This document shows positions 10,794 to 21,835 of a stretch of 64,000 nt of DNA, piece by piece. The translations under genes and the position numbers were made by a program. Positions within the stretch are counted from its first letter, which is position 1, and each line of letters begins with the position of its first letter. Under the pieces are notes generated by a model that saw nothing but the letters and a program-made list of their open reading frames with translations, did not search any database and was not told the origin of the DNA. The stretch is taken from positions 520,234,686-520,298,685 of the forward strand of contig CM066037.1 in the NCBI GenBank assembly GCA_033557465.1, in the 5' to 3' direction. The stretch comes from Ichthyophis bannanicus (Eukaryota > Chordata > Amphibia > Gymnophiona > Ichthyophiidae).

Positions 10794-12912
10794 CAGGAGC
10801 CGGAGCTGGTGGCTTGGGGGTGTTCTGCCTACGTGGCCCCTGCCCCTGCCCCTTGGGGAGCTGGAGAGGCCTGATATTGAGGGTAGGATTTGTAGGCAGC
10901 ACCCTTCCTTGGGGAAAAAGGGCTTCTTCCCCAAGCCCTTCTTTTTCTGAGAAGGGGCAGAAGTCTTCCTGGACAGCCTTGTCCTGGTGAGAGTCTCAGT
11001 CTCGATTTCTGCAGCCTTTTCAGTCATGGGCTTGCCAAAGAAGTTTTCACCTCGGCAAGGGACATCGACCAACTTGTCCTGCACCCATGGCTCCAGGTCT
11101 GATGACTGTATCCAGGCCTGACGGCGTGCACCGATGCCGGCCGTGGCCACCCGGGCCGAAGCCTTGAAACCATCATAGGCTGCTCGAGAGATAAACTTTG
11201 AGCACTCTCGAATCCCTGTTGACAAAGCCTTGAACCTCTGCAAAGGTTCCCTGGAGAGGCCAGCTGAGAACCCGGCAATCTCCTTTGACAGGTCTCGTAG
11301 GTACATGCCCATGTACAGCTGGTAGGTCTGGACACGGCAAGACAGTACAGAGTTTTAAAACTGCTATATGTATAAAAAATGTAAATATGTATATATAGAT
11401 GTAAGAATGTATGATTCATCCCCTAAGACGCTAATCATGTGTGCTGTGACCTTGGATCTATGTATATACCACCCCCCCCACAAGTCTTGATTGACATTCC
11501 CCCAAAGACGAATCGAACCGCTGCTGATCGCTGGAAGCAGCGGTATATAAGTGTGTAGTAAATAAATAAATAAATAGAGCCCTGGAAGCACTTTCTACCC
11601 AGGGCATTCAGGTTCCGGGCCTCCCGGCCGGGGGGCACCAAGGAGTGCATCTTCTGACTCTTCAGACAGTGCATGGCCGATTCCACAACCATGGAGTGGT
11701 GCGGTAGCTGCGCCTTTTGGAACCCAGGGCTCTTACGGACTCGATAAATGGAATCGACCCGTTTGCTAAGAACCAGCGTCGAGGCTGGTGCCTTCCACAT
11801 ACGGAAGAGCAGCCGTTCCAGCATCGGAGGAACCGGTAAAGTAAAGGCTTCCTTCGGAGGAAAGTCATACTGGAGGGCATCGAGCTCCTCGGCTCGAGGC
11901 TCCTCCTCGGCATCCCGTCCGCAGGGAAGGCCAAGGCCTTGGCCATGTCCCTCATGAAGTCCGAGAACCGGGTATCCTCCGGGGGGGGGGGGGGACCGTC
12001 TCCGAGGCTCGGACTCCAGTGAGTCCGAAGGGACACACCAGGTCCGGAAGGTGTCCGGGGACTCCTCGTCCTCAGTCTCCCACTCTGACTTCTCCGAGGA
12101 GGAATCAAGTGGCTCCGGCGATGTGGGCCTCGGTGCCACCCGCCCCGACGCCGAGGGTATCGGCGTCGACGACCTTGGCCCTGCACGGGAGGTCGAGGGG
12201 AACCTTGACCGAGGATCGACTCGAGACTTCATCGACTTGAGGTTTGGCTCGGTCTCCGGGGTCGACTTAGACATCGAGGTCCCGGTGGTCGGGGCAGATG
12301 CACCAGTCAGACCGGCAATCAGCACCCGCTGCTGTTCCATGAAGACAGCCAAGCTGCTGTCCAAGGCCGTCATCAACCTGAGTCCAAGCTCAGGAGACTC
12401 AGCAGCCCCGACTCGGGCCCCAACCTCGGCTTCCCCGGAGGAGAGTCTACGAGGACAACTACACTTACGTGACTCGGGGACTCCGACTCCACATGAGGTA
12501 GCTTGGAAGGCCTCTCCGACTCCGAGAGCCTGGGGCAGCGGTCAGGGCTATGCGACCTGACCCTCGAAGAACCAGGAGCCTCCACCGATGCCGCCCTCAC
12601 GAGCTTTTTTTTTTCCTTCGGTGCTCCTGGGAGGGAGACCCGCTTTCAGAGGAACACCGACGGCGCTCAGGGTCGGACTCCCGAGATGTTGAGGCCTCTG
12701 ACGAAGTCTGGGCCCGGCCGGACGCGGAGTCAGAGAAAATTCTCTCACGTTGATGCTGACGGCTCCGAAGCGCCTTCGACATTTTGCCGCACGGGCCACA
12801 GGCCAGCGGGTCATGGTCGGGCCCGAGGCATCGGAGGCAGCAGTCATGTGTGTCGGTGAGAGACATAAGTTTCTTGCACTGATCACGCTTTTTTGAACCC
12901 GCTGGCAGCCAT
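10771..12912 (-). pseudogene. DIRS gag, frameshifted and interrupted
   Basis: The start ATG at 12912 reads MAASGFKK, followed at once by a 1-base frameshift in an A6 run. The Cys/His motif (SLTDTHDCCLRCLGPDH, then CGPCGKM) follows in the corrected frame. A Ser/Arg/Pro-rich middle with SKSTPETEP, an acidic stretch, the segment SPPEDARF-like region, VESAMHCLKSQKMHS, and a C-terminal LEPWVQDKLVDVP and RLSRKTSAPSQKKKG region follow. The stop is at 10771-10773 after WGF. The L2-tail insertion 11340-11582 splits the C-terminal half. Confidence 0.82.
11340..11582 (+). mobile_element. L2-tail / SINE-like insertion in DIRS gag
   Basis: About 240 bp absent from the homologous gag at 58029-59945. It ends GGAAGCAGCGGTATATAAG and then an AATAAATAAATAAATA tail, the L2-type 3' end. 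The flanks ACAGAG and ATAGAG suggest a short imperfect duplication. Confidence 0.7.
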
Positions 12913-13147
12913 CGGGGGGAAAAAGGGCCCCTGCAAAGTCAAAAGACCGGGCTGCCAGTGAAAACACAAAAAGAGCGCGAACGCTAGTCACGAAGGACAA
13001 AAAATGAAAAACACAACTCCGGACTCAATACTGGTGTACTGAGCCCAGGCAGGAAGGGGAACCGGCGTCGAACCAGATAAGACAACGCGAAAATCGCAGA
13101 AAAAAATCAACTTTTCCCAGGTGACACAAACTCACGTCCGTCAGGCT

Positions 13148-13325
13148 CCGCGGAAAAAGAAAGACTGAGCAAGATGGCACCCTTGGGCGGGAAGGGAACA
13201 GCGCAGGCACGCTGCATTCCCAAAGGCTTTCTTTGAAAGCTGGGGAAATGCTCCACATGGAGGCTCCGTCGGCGCTGACGTTACCCATATGTGAGGACTG
13301 ACTTCCTGCTTGGTCCTGGAGAAAG
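13148..13325 (-). repeat. Left ITR of DIRS 6023-13325
   Basis: Contains AAGATGGCACCC, TTGGGCGGGAAGG, a CCCAAAGGCTTTCTTTG box and a GTCGGCGCTGACG core. It ends GGTCCTGGAGAAAG at the border with the older DIRS. Confidence 0.88.
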
Positions 13326-13466
13326 ATTGATATCCAGTGTGCCCCATGGACTGAAGAAGATGTGCAGGGCTGTCAAATTGAGGGACCACTTGAGCGGATC
13401 TAGTTGACTGCTCATTGTGTCTGCAAACTGGTTTAGGGACCCCGGCAGATAAGTCGCCTAGAGTTG
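13326..13466 (-). mobile_element. Old DIRS, other half: RNase H end and Dam-like start
   Basis: On the minus strand this reads YLPGSLNQFADTMS, then a HIFFSPWGTLDIN segment. Across the younger insertion it continues at 6022 with LFKSAKNDKYTLFCSI. Together these mirror LFASPWNAKPPRFCSR of the copy at 48729. The join shows one ancestral reading split by the 7.3-kb DIRS. Confidence 0.75.
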
Positions 13467-13640
13467 CACCAATGGACGCATGAAGGATCTCAGTTTTGTT
13501 GAAGTTGACTGCAAGGTTGTGGAGCTGTAGCCATGAGACAATTTCTCTGAAACAGACCGTAAGAATGGAGTAGTCGGGGGAGGTGGTGTGGAATGGAGTG
13601 AAAATCATTATGTCATCAGCTTAGAGTTGGTGTCTAACAT
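13467..13640 (-). mobile_element. L2-like reverse transcriptase fragment
   Basis: The minus-strand translation MIFTPFHTTSPDYS and EIVSWLQLHNLAVNFNKTEI matches the region just after the YxDD box in L2 RT (compare the reading near 17700-17830). It is fused directly to the old DIRS remnant. Confidence 0.6.
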
Positions 13641-13957
13641 TAAAGCTCTGAATGATGTAGCAAAGGGCGCAGAGGGAAGGCACCTCCTGCAGGCACAAAG
13701 GAGCACAAGGAAGCAGGAGAGCCATGCTACTGGAGGAAGCGCTTTTATTAACAACCAGGGTCTGCCCAACACATGTTTCGGCCAAAGCCTTCTTCAAGGG
13801 ACTAAGACCTCTAGTGAGACACTGGTAGAGCATAACTAACTAATATATGTAGGGAACATCCAAGTGGAGTACTTTCACACCATTGCCTCTTCTCTCTCTC
13901 TTTTATCTATAGTGTGAATGCGACTCGACCTTTCCTATTTTATATTATGGATTTCCT
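13641..13957. other. Spacer with possible unidentified repeat
   Basis: Contains ACACATGTTTCGGCCAAAG followed by CCTTCTTCAAGGG, a phrase I associate with dispersed repeats in several aquatic vertebrates, but I cannot name the family. No gene is seen. Confidence 0.4.
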
Positions 13958-14125
13958 TTACTCCAGGAACAAGCAGGAAGTCAGTCCTCACTTATGGGTG
14001 ACGTCAGCATCGACGGAGCCTTCGCGGAGCAATTCCCCAGCTTTCAAAGAAAGCCTTTGGGATTGCTGCCACGCATGCGTGGTCCTCTTCCTGCCCAAGG
14101 GTGCCATCTTGCTCAGTCTCCCTCT
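13958..14125 (+). repeat. Left ITR of DIRS 13958-24266, with perfect CRE
   Basis: It begins CTCCAGGAACAAGCAGGAAG and contains TGACGTCA at 13999-14006, a perfect cAMP-response-element palindrome. CCCAAGGGTGCCATCTTGC follows, including a YY1-like CCATCTT. The inverted partner is about 24085-24266. Confidence 0.85.
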
Positions 14126-14359
14126 TTCCGTGGATCCCTTCTGATGCACGTCCTCATCCCTCAGAAAAAGTGTTTATTTTTTGGCCTCTGGCCTGCTATT
14201 TTTCTAGTTGCACCGATCCTCTACCCATCCATCCCCCGCCTTTTCTTTTGAGCAAAAGGGGGTGTTTTTCATAGTATTTTTTCCTTTTGCGGGCTTCGTG
14301 CCCTTTTTTCCCCCCCAACCTCTGGCTGCGCAGGTCTTCGACCTCGCGGGGTCCCTTTA

Positions 14360-16390
14360 TGCCCCGATAGTCACCGGTTTTAAAAAAAAAAAGCGGCAGG
14401 TGCTCCAAGAACATGTCACTTACGGATACCCATGACTGCTGTCTGCAGTACCTCTGAGCCGACCATGATTCAGAGCTCTGTTCGCTTTGTAAGAAAATGT
14501 CCTCTAAGGTCCTGCTAAGTCAGAAGCAGAAGTCCGAAGACATTTTCCGTAAGGCCGCCTTGGAATCCTCGGTGGTGCCCTCGGTGGTCTCTCCACGGGT
14601 GGGATCCCCCACCTTGGCCTTGCGCTTAAGGCAACACTCTGAACAGGGGTCCCCGGAAGTGGAGCGGCGTAAGAAGAAGACCTCAGTCGCTGTCAGGGGC
14701 TCTGGACAAGCGCAAGTGCTTGGTCGCTCAGCCTTCCTCTGCTTTCCTGAGAGTCGGACAAAAAACAGCCTCGTAAGGTTCCTCGTACAGACACACAGGC
14801 CTCTGGCGATGGTGCCCGGTCTGCTGAGGGTCGTCCCGGTGAGGACCCCTTCTCTTCCTTGATGCCTGACCCGGTGAACCTGGCATTGCAAGGCCCCATG
14901 CCCGAATGGGAGTCCCGTATGCTGGCACTGGAGCGCAGAGTTTCTGCCTTCTTAGATGCCCAGCAGGCACTCATGCCCAGCACAGCTGGCTCGCGCCCAG
15001 AGACCGAGGTTCCTTCGAGAGGGACTCCAAAACTTGCCTTGGAAACCCCCGAGAGCCGTGGGCCTCGTGAGGTTCTTGGCGCTGGTCTCGCTCACCTTCC
15101 TGTTCCTTGGGGGGGGCGAGATCCTCCAGGGCCTCTGGCTCCAAGCAGGCCTCAGCCTCCGGACGGGACGACCAACCCGAGTCTGATTCCTCCTCAAATC
15201 TCTTGGGTTGGGAGTCAGATGGGGATACCTCTCCTGAAACCAGTGCCCACAGGGACTTCCCTTCGGACCCATCCCTGCCCGGCTTTCAGAGGCGTTCACC
15301 GCTTGAAGACACCACCTTCTTGGTGTTCGTACAGGATATGACGCGGGCCCTCAACTTGGCTACCCAGGCTGAGGAGGAGCTTCCAGCTGAAGAGCTCGAT
15401 ATCTTGCAGTACAAGTCCCCCGCCTCAGGAGTCTCTCACTGTTCCAGTTCCTCCCATTTTGTCCAGGCTGCTACTTCGCATGTGGGAGACACTTGCCTCA
15501 GTGCCCATTGTGAGTAAGCACTGTACAGGGTCCAGCACAGCCACGGGTTTAGGAAGACCCAGCTTCCCCACACCTCCATGGTGGTAGAATCAATGATGCG
15601 GAAGCAAAAGAGCCCGAAGTCACATTCTTTGGTGCCGCCGGGTATGGAGTTGAGAGCCCTATTGTTCTATGTAAAATGTATACAAACTGTGTACAAGACT
15701 GTTAACCTGTTATATGTAAACCGCCCTTGATCTCTGGAAGGGGCGGTATAAAAGAAATAGTTAAATAAATAAAAATAAACACCTTGGGGCACAAGGCTTA
15801 TCAGGGGTCCATGCTTACATGTCGTGTTTAGGCTTACCAACTGTACATGGGCATGTTCCTACACGACCTTGCCAAGGAGCTTGGGGGTTTCTCCGCGGGC
15901 CTCATGGGCGAACCTCTACTTAGGTTCCAGACCCTCCTGAGGTCCATCATGGAGTGCTCAAAATGCCTCTTCTGCGCTGCCTACAACGGATTTGAATCCT
16001 CGGCCCACGTGGTGGTGGCCGGCATTGGGGCCTGACGCCAGGCATGGCCCCAGTCTTCAGACTTGGAGCAGTGGATCCAGGAAAAGCTCCTGGATGTCCC
16101 CTGCCTCGGCGAGCAGTTTTTCGGTAAGCCTATGGAGGATAAGGCTGCCGAGATAGAAATTGAGTTCGTAACCCGAATCCACCTCTCACGCAAGACCACC
16201 TCCCTCCCTCAGAAGAAACAACTAGCTAAGAAGCCGTTCTTCCCGAGGAAGGGCCTACCTTATCGGCGTTACCCACCCGCTCCCGCACTGGCGACTGCAA
16301 TGCAGGGAAAGGCACCCCCACAGCCACCTCAAGCCTAAAGAGCCCAAGACCCAAACCCCGGCGCCACCTCAGCCCGATCAGGGCTTTTGA
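14360..16390 (+). pseudogene. DIRS gag, degenerate
   Basis: The expected start codon is ATA (CCCCGATAGTCACCGGTTTT at about 14352-14371). An A11 run and frameshifts follow. Recognisable parts are SLTDTHDCCLQ-like residues near 14420, an acidic ELPAEELDILQYKSP segment at about 15376-15420, a GMFLHDLAKELGGFSAGL segment at 15850, and EQWIQEKLLDVPCLGEQFFGKP at about 16063-16130 followed by LSRKTTS. An L2-tail element interrupts it at 15657-15775. The stop TGA is at 16388-16390. Confidence 0.78.
15657..15775 (+). mobile_element. L2-tail / SINE-like insertion
   Basis: TGTAAACCGCCCTTGATCTC, then GGAAGGGGCGGTATAAAAG and an AATAAATAAAAATAAA tail. This is the 3' hallmark of L2 and its partner SINEs. 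It interrupts the DIRS gag. Confidence 0.72.
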
Positions 16391-16659
16391 TGCCAGCAGC
16401 ATAGCAGCCTGTCCCTCTTTGCACCTCGGTGGAAGTCCATCACTTCCGGACACCTGGGTCCTCTGAGTAATCTGAGACGGGTATCACCTCTGTCTGGACA
16501 GGCTTTCCCCTCCCTTCTCCCCAGCGGAGCCTTCTCAACTCCCCGTGCACCAGACATATCTACAGCGAGAGCTGGACAACCTCCTCGCCCAGTGGGCAGT
16601 CAAGAAGGTACCGATGCACCTCAGAGGTCGGGATTTCTATTCCTGGTACTTCCTCATTT
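16380..16659 (+). pseudogene. DIRS RT, N-terminal remnant
   Basis: Covers the RT start to VKKVPMHLRGRDFYSWYFL, the counterpart of VEPVPHHLRGQGFYSR in the 57628 copy. It is cut by the L2 3' tail at 16660. The core between this point and VFPYL is missing (about 360 bp). Confidence 0.72.
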
Positions 16660-16902
16660 ATTTTTTTAAATTTATTTATTTAACATTTTCTTCTATACCG
16701 CGCTATTAAAATCAGCGCGGTGTACATCGAACAAGAATACTGCAATGTATACAAATAACATTGAGTTTACAAATAACAGGGAATTGAACATGGGGGAGAA
16801 AACGGGGAAACTAAATACATATTAACTCGAACTATGTACAATGCTCTAATGTAACTGGGTGTTGCATTAGTTTTGTGAAGGTTGGTAGGGTTTGAGGGGG
16901 GA

Positions 16903-18681
16903 CTACCTATTATCTGTGGTGTTGACGTGTAGGGGCGACTGGTGTATGGGGGAAGTTTGCAGGTTGTTGGTTGTGCTTCTATCGCTGGAGGTTTCTGAGT
17001 AGCATTTTGTGAACAGGTGGAGCTTTATGGCTTTTCTAAATAGGATGATGCTTTTTATTCCACGGATTTCGTGGGGGAGTGCATTCCAGTTTGAGGGGGC
17101 AAATAATGAGAAGGCTCTGTTGGAGGTAGCTTTTGTGCACTTAGTCATTAACTTGGGGACTGCTAATGTGTTCAGTGCAGTAGATCTTCTGTTTCTGTTT
17201 TCTGGGGTGCCATGAATTAGCTTGCTGATTGGTGTAGGGGGGTTGTTATTTAGGGCTTTGAAAGTGAGGACCAATGATTTGTATTGGAGCCTGGCATGTA
17301 GAGGTAGCCAATGCAATTCCTTCATGATGGGTGTTATGTGGTCGGATCTTGACGATCCGGAGAGGACTCTTGCGGCTGCATTCAAGGCTAAGTGGAGGGG
17401 GTTTAAAATTGATTGTGGGAGGCCATGCAGGATGATGTTTGCGAAATCGACATGTGGAAGGACTAGTGCCTGGAAGGTTGTCCGATAGTCTGTGAAGTCC
17501 AGTAGGTGTCGGAGATGACGTAGAGTTCTGATTTTATGGTATATGGCCTTTGTGATGTTTTTGATATGCGTTGTCATGTTCAGGTGCTGGTCCAGGGTGA
17601 TGCCGAGGTAACGGATTGTGGATTTGGACTTCAACTCTACATTGTTGACACGTAGTGATGAAGGAGGTATGAATTTGAGGTTCTTTGTGACAAATAGGAC
17701 ATCTGTTTTACTGTGATTGATCCGTAAGTTTTGTGATAATAGCCAATCGGCTACTGCTTCGAAGCAATTAATGATTGGGGAGAGCACTGGTTGGTCTATC
17801 AAGAACGGCATGTAAAGGAGGATGTCATCAGCGTATGCCAGGCATTTTACGTTGAAGGATCGAATCAAGTCACATATCGGCTGCATATAAATGTTGAACA
17901 TCAGGGATGATAAGGACGATCCTTGGGGAACTCCCTGTGTTTGCAGAAATGGTTTGGAAGATGTTTGGCCAACCTTGACTTGTTGCCACCTATTAGATAA
18001 GTAGGATTCACACCATTTTAGCGCTGTGCTTTGGATCCCCTTTTCTTTTAGGCGTTGTATAAGTATGTCATGACTCACCGAGTCGAAGGCGGCAGATATG
18101 TCCAGGAAAATGAGGACAAAGCCTTGTTGAATGTTGTTGATTCCTGTGATCAGATCGTTGAACAGGGTTGTGAGGACAGTGTCTACTCCGTGTGCTTCCC
18201 TGAATCCGTGTTGGACAGGATCCAACGGTGCTTCGGTGTCGATATGTTGCTGGATTTGTTGTTGAGCGGCTTTTTCGATGATCTTGGCAAGCTGGGGGAT
18301 GCTCGATATTGGTCTGAAGGATTCTACTTTCGAAGGGTCTAGCTGCTTGTTTTTTATTAGGGGCTTGATAGAGGTGTTTTTGAGTCTCTGCGGGAATGAT
18401 CCAGTGATAAAGGACTGGTTCAGTATGTTAGCCAGGATGTTGCTTATGTCATGGTGAAGCTCTTTGATCCAGCTGGCTGGACAGGGGTCATTAGGTGCAG
18501 TGCTGGGGTTAACAGAGGCAACAATGTTTTCAACCTCTTTAGTGGATACTGTGGTGAAGTTGCATAGTGGAGTTGCTTGAGATGTTTTAGATGGTGTGGA
18601 GGGATTATTAGTGCCTATGTTTGTGTTGGTCTTGATCATCTTCGATTGTAAATAATCTGCATAGTCCTGAGGTTGAGGCAT
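16903..18681 (-). pseudogene. L2 reverse transcriptase, open for 592 codons
   Basis: An open frame with RT motifs in order: SFRPISSIPQLAKIIEK, QHGFREAHGVDTVL, FLDISAAFDSVSHD, QGVPQGSSLSSLMFN, and the catalytic YADDILLY intact. The C-terminal L2 region follows with IRYLGITLDQHL, HITPIMKELHWLPLHAR and WNALPHEIRGI. RT copies L2 RNA onto nicked DNA. The upstream endonuclease part of the same reading is at 20111-21424 across the nested L2, so the ORF is disrupted only by that insertion as far as I can see. Confidence 0.88.
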
Positions 18682-18721
18682 TGGGGGGTGGGCTGAGACA
18701 GGCTCTCCTGTTATAGACTTT

Positions 18722-20110
18722 ATGGTTATGGTTATGGTTAAATTTATTTGATAAAACCGCCTTTCATTAAAAGCAAAGCGATGTACAATTAAAATTAATT
18801 AAAAGAAGGCCGAAGCCAACGAAAGGAAAAGAAATTTACATTGGTTGACAGGACAGCTGAAATTGAGGGGTTGAAGGAAACAGGACAGGACATAGCAGAA
18901 GATAGGTGGGGGGGAAGAAAGAGGAGCAGGGGATAATCATACAAAAGGGGAGGGAACATCAAACGCTAACGAAAACAAGTGAGTCTTTAACTGATTCTTA
19001 AAACTGGGAAACTGTGGGTCAAGACGGAGGGCGGGAGGGAGGGCGTTCCAGAGGGCAGGGGCAGCGAAGAAGAAAGCAGAGGAGCGGGTAGATTGTAGGT
19101 GAGCACGGGAAGGTGGGGGAAGGGTAAGACGGTTGAGGTGAAAGGAACGGGGAGTGTATCTGGGAGAATGAAAGAAGAGGAGATCGGATAAATAATGGGG
19201 AGTGCTGGTATGGAGGGCTTTGTGAGTCAGTATCAAGAGCTTGTAAGTGGACCGAAAAGGGACAGGTAACCAATGAAGGTGAAAGAGCATGGGAGTGATG
19301 TGATCGCGGGAAGAAGAGCATGTGACCAAGCGTGCAGCAGTATTCTGGATCCGACGAAGACGAGTAAGTTGACATTTGGAAAGCCCGAGAAAGAGAGAAT
19401 TAGCAAAGTCCACCCGAGACATGACTAGGGACAAAACTAGGGTAACCAAGGCTGACGGGGACAAGAAAGGGCGAATAGAGCGAATCTGACGAAGAGAAAG
19501 AAAAAAGATGTAGTGGAAACGTGTGAAATGTGAGAGTGAAAAGAGAGGTCAGAATCGAAGAGTACGCCAAGGTACCGAAAAGTGGAGACCAGGGGTACAG
19601 GAGAACCAGAAAAGGAGGGAGCCACAGTAGGGGAAGGATCACCGTGAGAGAACCAGATGGCAATAGTTTTAGTAAGGTTCAAATGAAGGCAGTTGACTGA
19701 TAGCCAATCGGCAACTGCATTAAGACAAGAATTCAGAACAGAAAGATCAGGACAAGAAGGGGAGGTGTGGTGAAGTAGAAGAATGTCATCAGCATATAAG
19801 AAAGTGGATACACCAAACTGTTGGATCAAAGATGCCAGGGGAGCCAGGAAAAGGTTAAAGAGGAGGGGAGCAAGGACGGATCCCTGGGGAACACCGCAGG
19901 GAAGATTGTAAGGATCAGAGGAAGGAGACGAAGAAGAGGGTGGGAGAACAGCGCAAGACCTAGAAGATAGAAAAGAGTGGAACCAGTGGAAGACGGTGCT
20001 ACAAAGACCGGCTTCCCGTAGCCGGTGGAGAAGGAGAGAATGATCAACTAAATCAAACGCCGCCGAAAGATCCAATGCAACCGCCACCGAAATATCACCA
20101 CGATCATGTG
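18722..20110 (-). mobile_element. Second L2-clade LINE, 5'-truncated, nested in the first
   Basis: Minus-strand translation: VALDLSAAFDLVDHS, CGVPQGSVLAPLLFN, FLYADDILLLHH (intact YADD), FRYLGVLFDSDLSF, then a frame change near 19450 and HITPMLFHLHWLPVPF with ALWNALPPALR. It ends with an unusual ACCATA-repeat tail at 18722-18740 (seen as TATGGT units on the plus strand). It belongs to a different L2 lineage from the host L2. Confidence 0.88.
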
Positions 20111-21424
20111 CTACATGCAGAGCATTAGTGAAGGCCAGGCATGTGGTTTGTTGATGGAGCGTTTTAATATATCAGTGTGATAGAGTTTCCTTTTTTGTGT
20201 TATCTTCGCACGGTGAGTCAGCAAGTATGAGTTATAGGCGGTGTGTGCTTCAGCGGAGTGGGTTCGGCGCCATTGTCTCTCAAGTTGGCATAGGTGGTGT
20301 AGAGATGTTCGTAGGTCCATGGAGAACCAGGGTGCATGTTCTCGTCGTATTGTCGTCTTCGTGGCGTGAGATGGACAGGATGCAGCTCTGAGGTTTTCAT
20401 CCCATTTAGATATGAGTTCATCCAGGCTGAGGGATGTGTTGGTCATAAGGGGTTGGAGGTTCTCTAGGACTTTGCTCTTGTTGAGTGGGCGGAAGCGGGT
20501 TGCTAGATTCTTGGAAGTATTCGTGGTTATATGACTGTTACTGGGAGTGCTTATGGGTATGTGGAAGTTAAGGAGATGGTGGTCAGACCACGGGACTGGT
20601 GTCACGGATAGTGCGAGGTCCTGGGATGACGAGGCGTCAGAAAGAGGTGCGAATATGAGATCCAGCTTGCCCCCCTTAGTGTGGGTGGCAGAGTCGACAC
20701 ATTGATTGTATCCTAGATCCTCTAGGGCCTCAAGGAATGCTGTGGAGTGGCTGCTTTGAAGGGATGGGAGGTTAAAGTCGCCGATTAACCAATTTGGAGA
20801 GTGCGGGGTGGAAGTGGTACATGCTAGCTCAATTATTGTAGATAGGTCATCTGGTGATGGAGTGGGTGCCCGGTATATGAGGTTGATGGCACAAAGTTCA
20901 TTTGATACGGTGAGAAGGTCAAGGTGAGTTGAGCTGGAGGTGGTACGCAACTTGAATTGAAGGTCGGCTTTGGCAAGGATGAGTGTTCCGCCACCTTTCT
21001 GAGTGGACCTGTGGCATGTATATAGGGAAAATCCTGGGGGTATCATCTGATTCAAGAGGACATTGTCGCAATCGGACAGCCATGTCTCAGTGATCATCAG
21101 GATGTCGAGATTGTGTAGAGGTATTAGGTCCATGGCTGCAGGCCATTTTGAGCGTACTGATCTGGCGTTTATCAATGCACATTTCAGTAGGCGTTGCTGA
21201 CGTTGTTTCTTGGCTTGTGTCTTTTTGAAGAGTTGGAGGGGGATGTTAAGTAGGTGGGAGTGGGGTGTGTGGTTGGTTTTTGGTGTGGTGTGGTGTGGGA
21301 GTTCTGGCCGTCTCCTTCCATGGTGTAGGATTGGAATGGGGTTAGTGCCTTGGTTGAAAGCAATTGAGAGGTTGGGGAGCCCAATGGTAAGGAGTGAGAT
21401 GAGTATTATCAAAGGTTTGTACAT
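20111..21424 (-). pseudogene. L2 endonuclease frame, 437 codons
   Basis: An APE-type endonuclease that would nick target DNA. The motifs are LKCALINARSVRSK near the start, ILMITETWL, a YRAPTPSPDD segment, WLIGDFNLP, and WSDHHLLNF with the catalytic SDHH. The N-terminus (MYKPLIILISLLTIGLPNLS) is hydrophobic and signal-peptide-like, which is odd for a nuclear enzyme. The frame is cut at 20111 by the nested L2; the RT continues at 18681. Confidence 0.85.
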
Positions 21425-21509
21425 TCTGGACTGGTAGCAATAGTACTAGGCAGCAGGGCAATGGTAGTAAGGTAACACAGTTGAATGAGGGCAAAGTTAT
21501 TGACAACAG

Positions 21510-21835
21510 TGGGGGGTGTCACAGTGGATGGGTATAAATACTGGCAACAGTAGAAGATATCACAGAGGATGGGTATAAATACTGGCAACAGTAGCAGGTA
21601 TCACAGTGGATGGGTATAAATACTGGCAACAGTAGAAGATATCACAGTGGATGGGTATAAATACTGGTAATAGTAGAAGGTATCACAGTGGATATAAGTA
21701 CTGGCAACATTGGCAGGTAGCACAGTGAGTAGGAATACTTTTTGGTAACAGTAGAAGGTAACAGTGCATGGGAATAAATAATGGCAGCATTAGTATTAGG
21801 AGGTTTTACAGTGAATGGGCAATTACTGGTAACAT
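21510..21835 (-). repeat. Tandem monomers in the L2 5' region, about 41-45 bp
   Basis: About seven units with core ATCACAGTGGATGGGTATAA then ATACTGGCAACAGTAG (plus-strand reading). They stand just upstream of the endonuclease frame. By analogy with monomeric LINE promoters they may be regulatory; that is inference. Confidence 0.8.

Larger units (their letters stand above)
6023..13325 (-). mobile_element. Nearly full-length DIRS retrotransposon (minus strand)
   Basis: In element orientation the order is left ITR (13325-13148), gag (12912-10771), RT-RNase H-Dam-like region (about 10790-7557), YR (about 7850-6530), ICR (about 6385-6285) and right ITR (6215-6023). It is inserted in the Dam-like region of an older DIRS, whose flanks are at 6022 and 13326, with no evident target duplication, as expected of YR integration. 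Later insertions are an L2 with a CR1 fragment inside it (8316-9640) and an L2-tail element (11340-11582). Each ORF also has point lesions, so it is not autonomous. Confidence 0.9.

Noticed and set aside
11662..12186. 174-codon minus-strand Arg-rich frame
   Set aside because: It is a shadow of DIRS gag in a neighbouring frame of GC-rich sequence.
13999..14006. CRE as a KRR1 intronic enhancer
   Set aside because: It is part of a DIRS ITR with partial counterparts in other copies, so host function is not supported by sequence alone.
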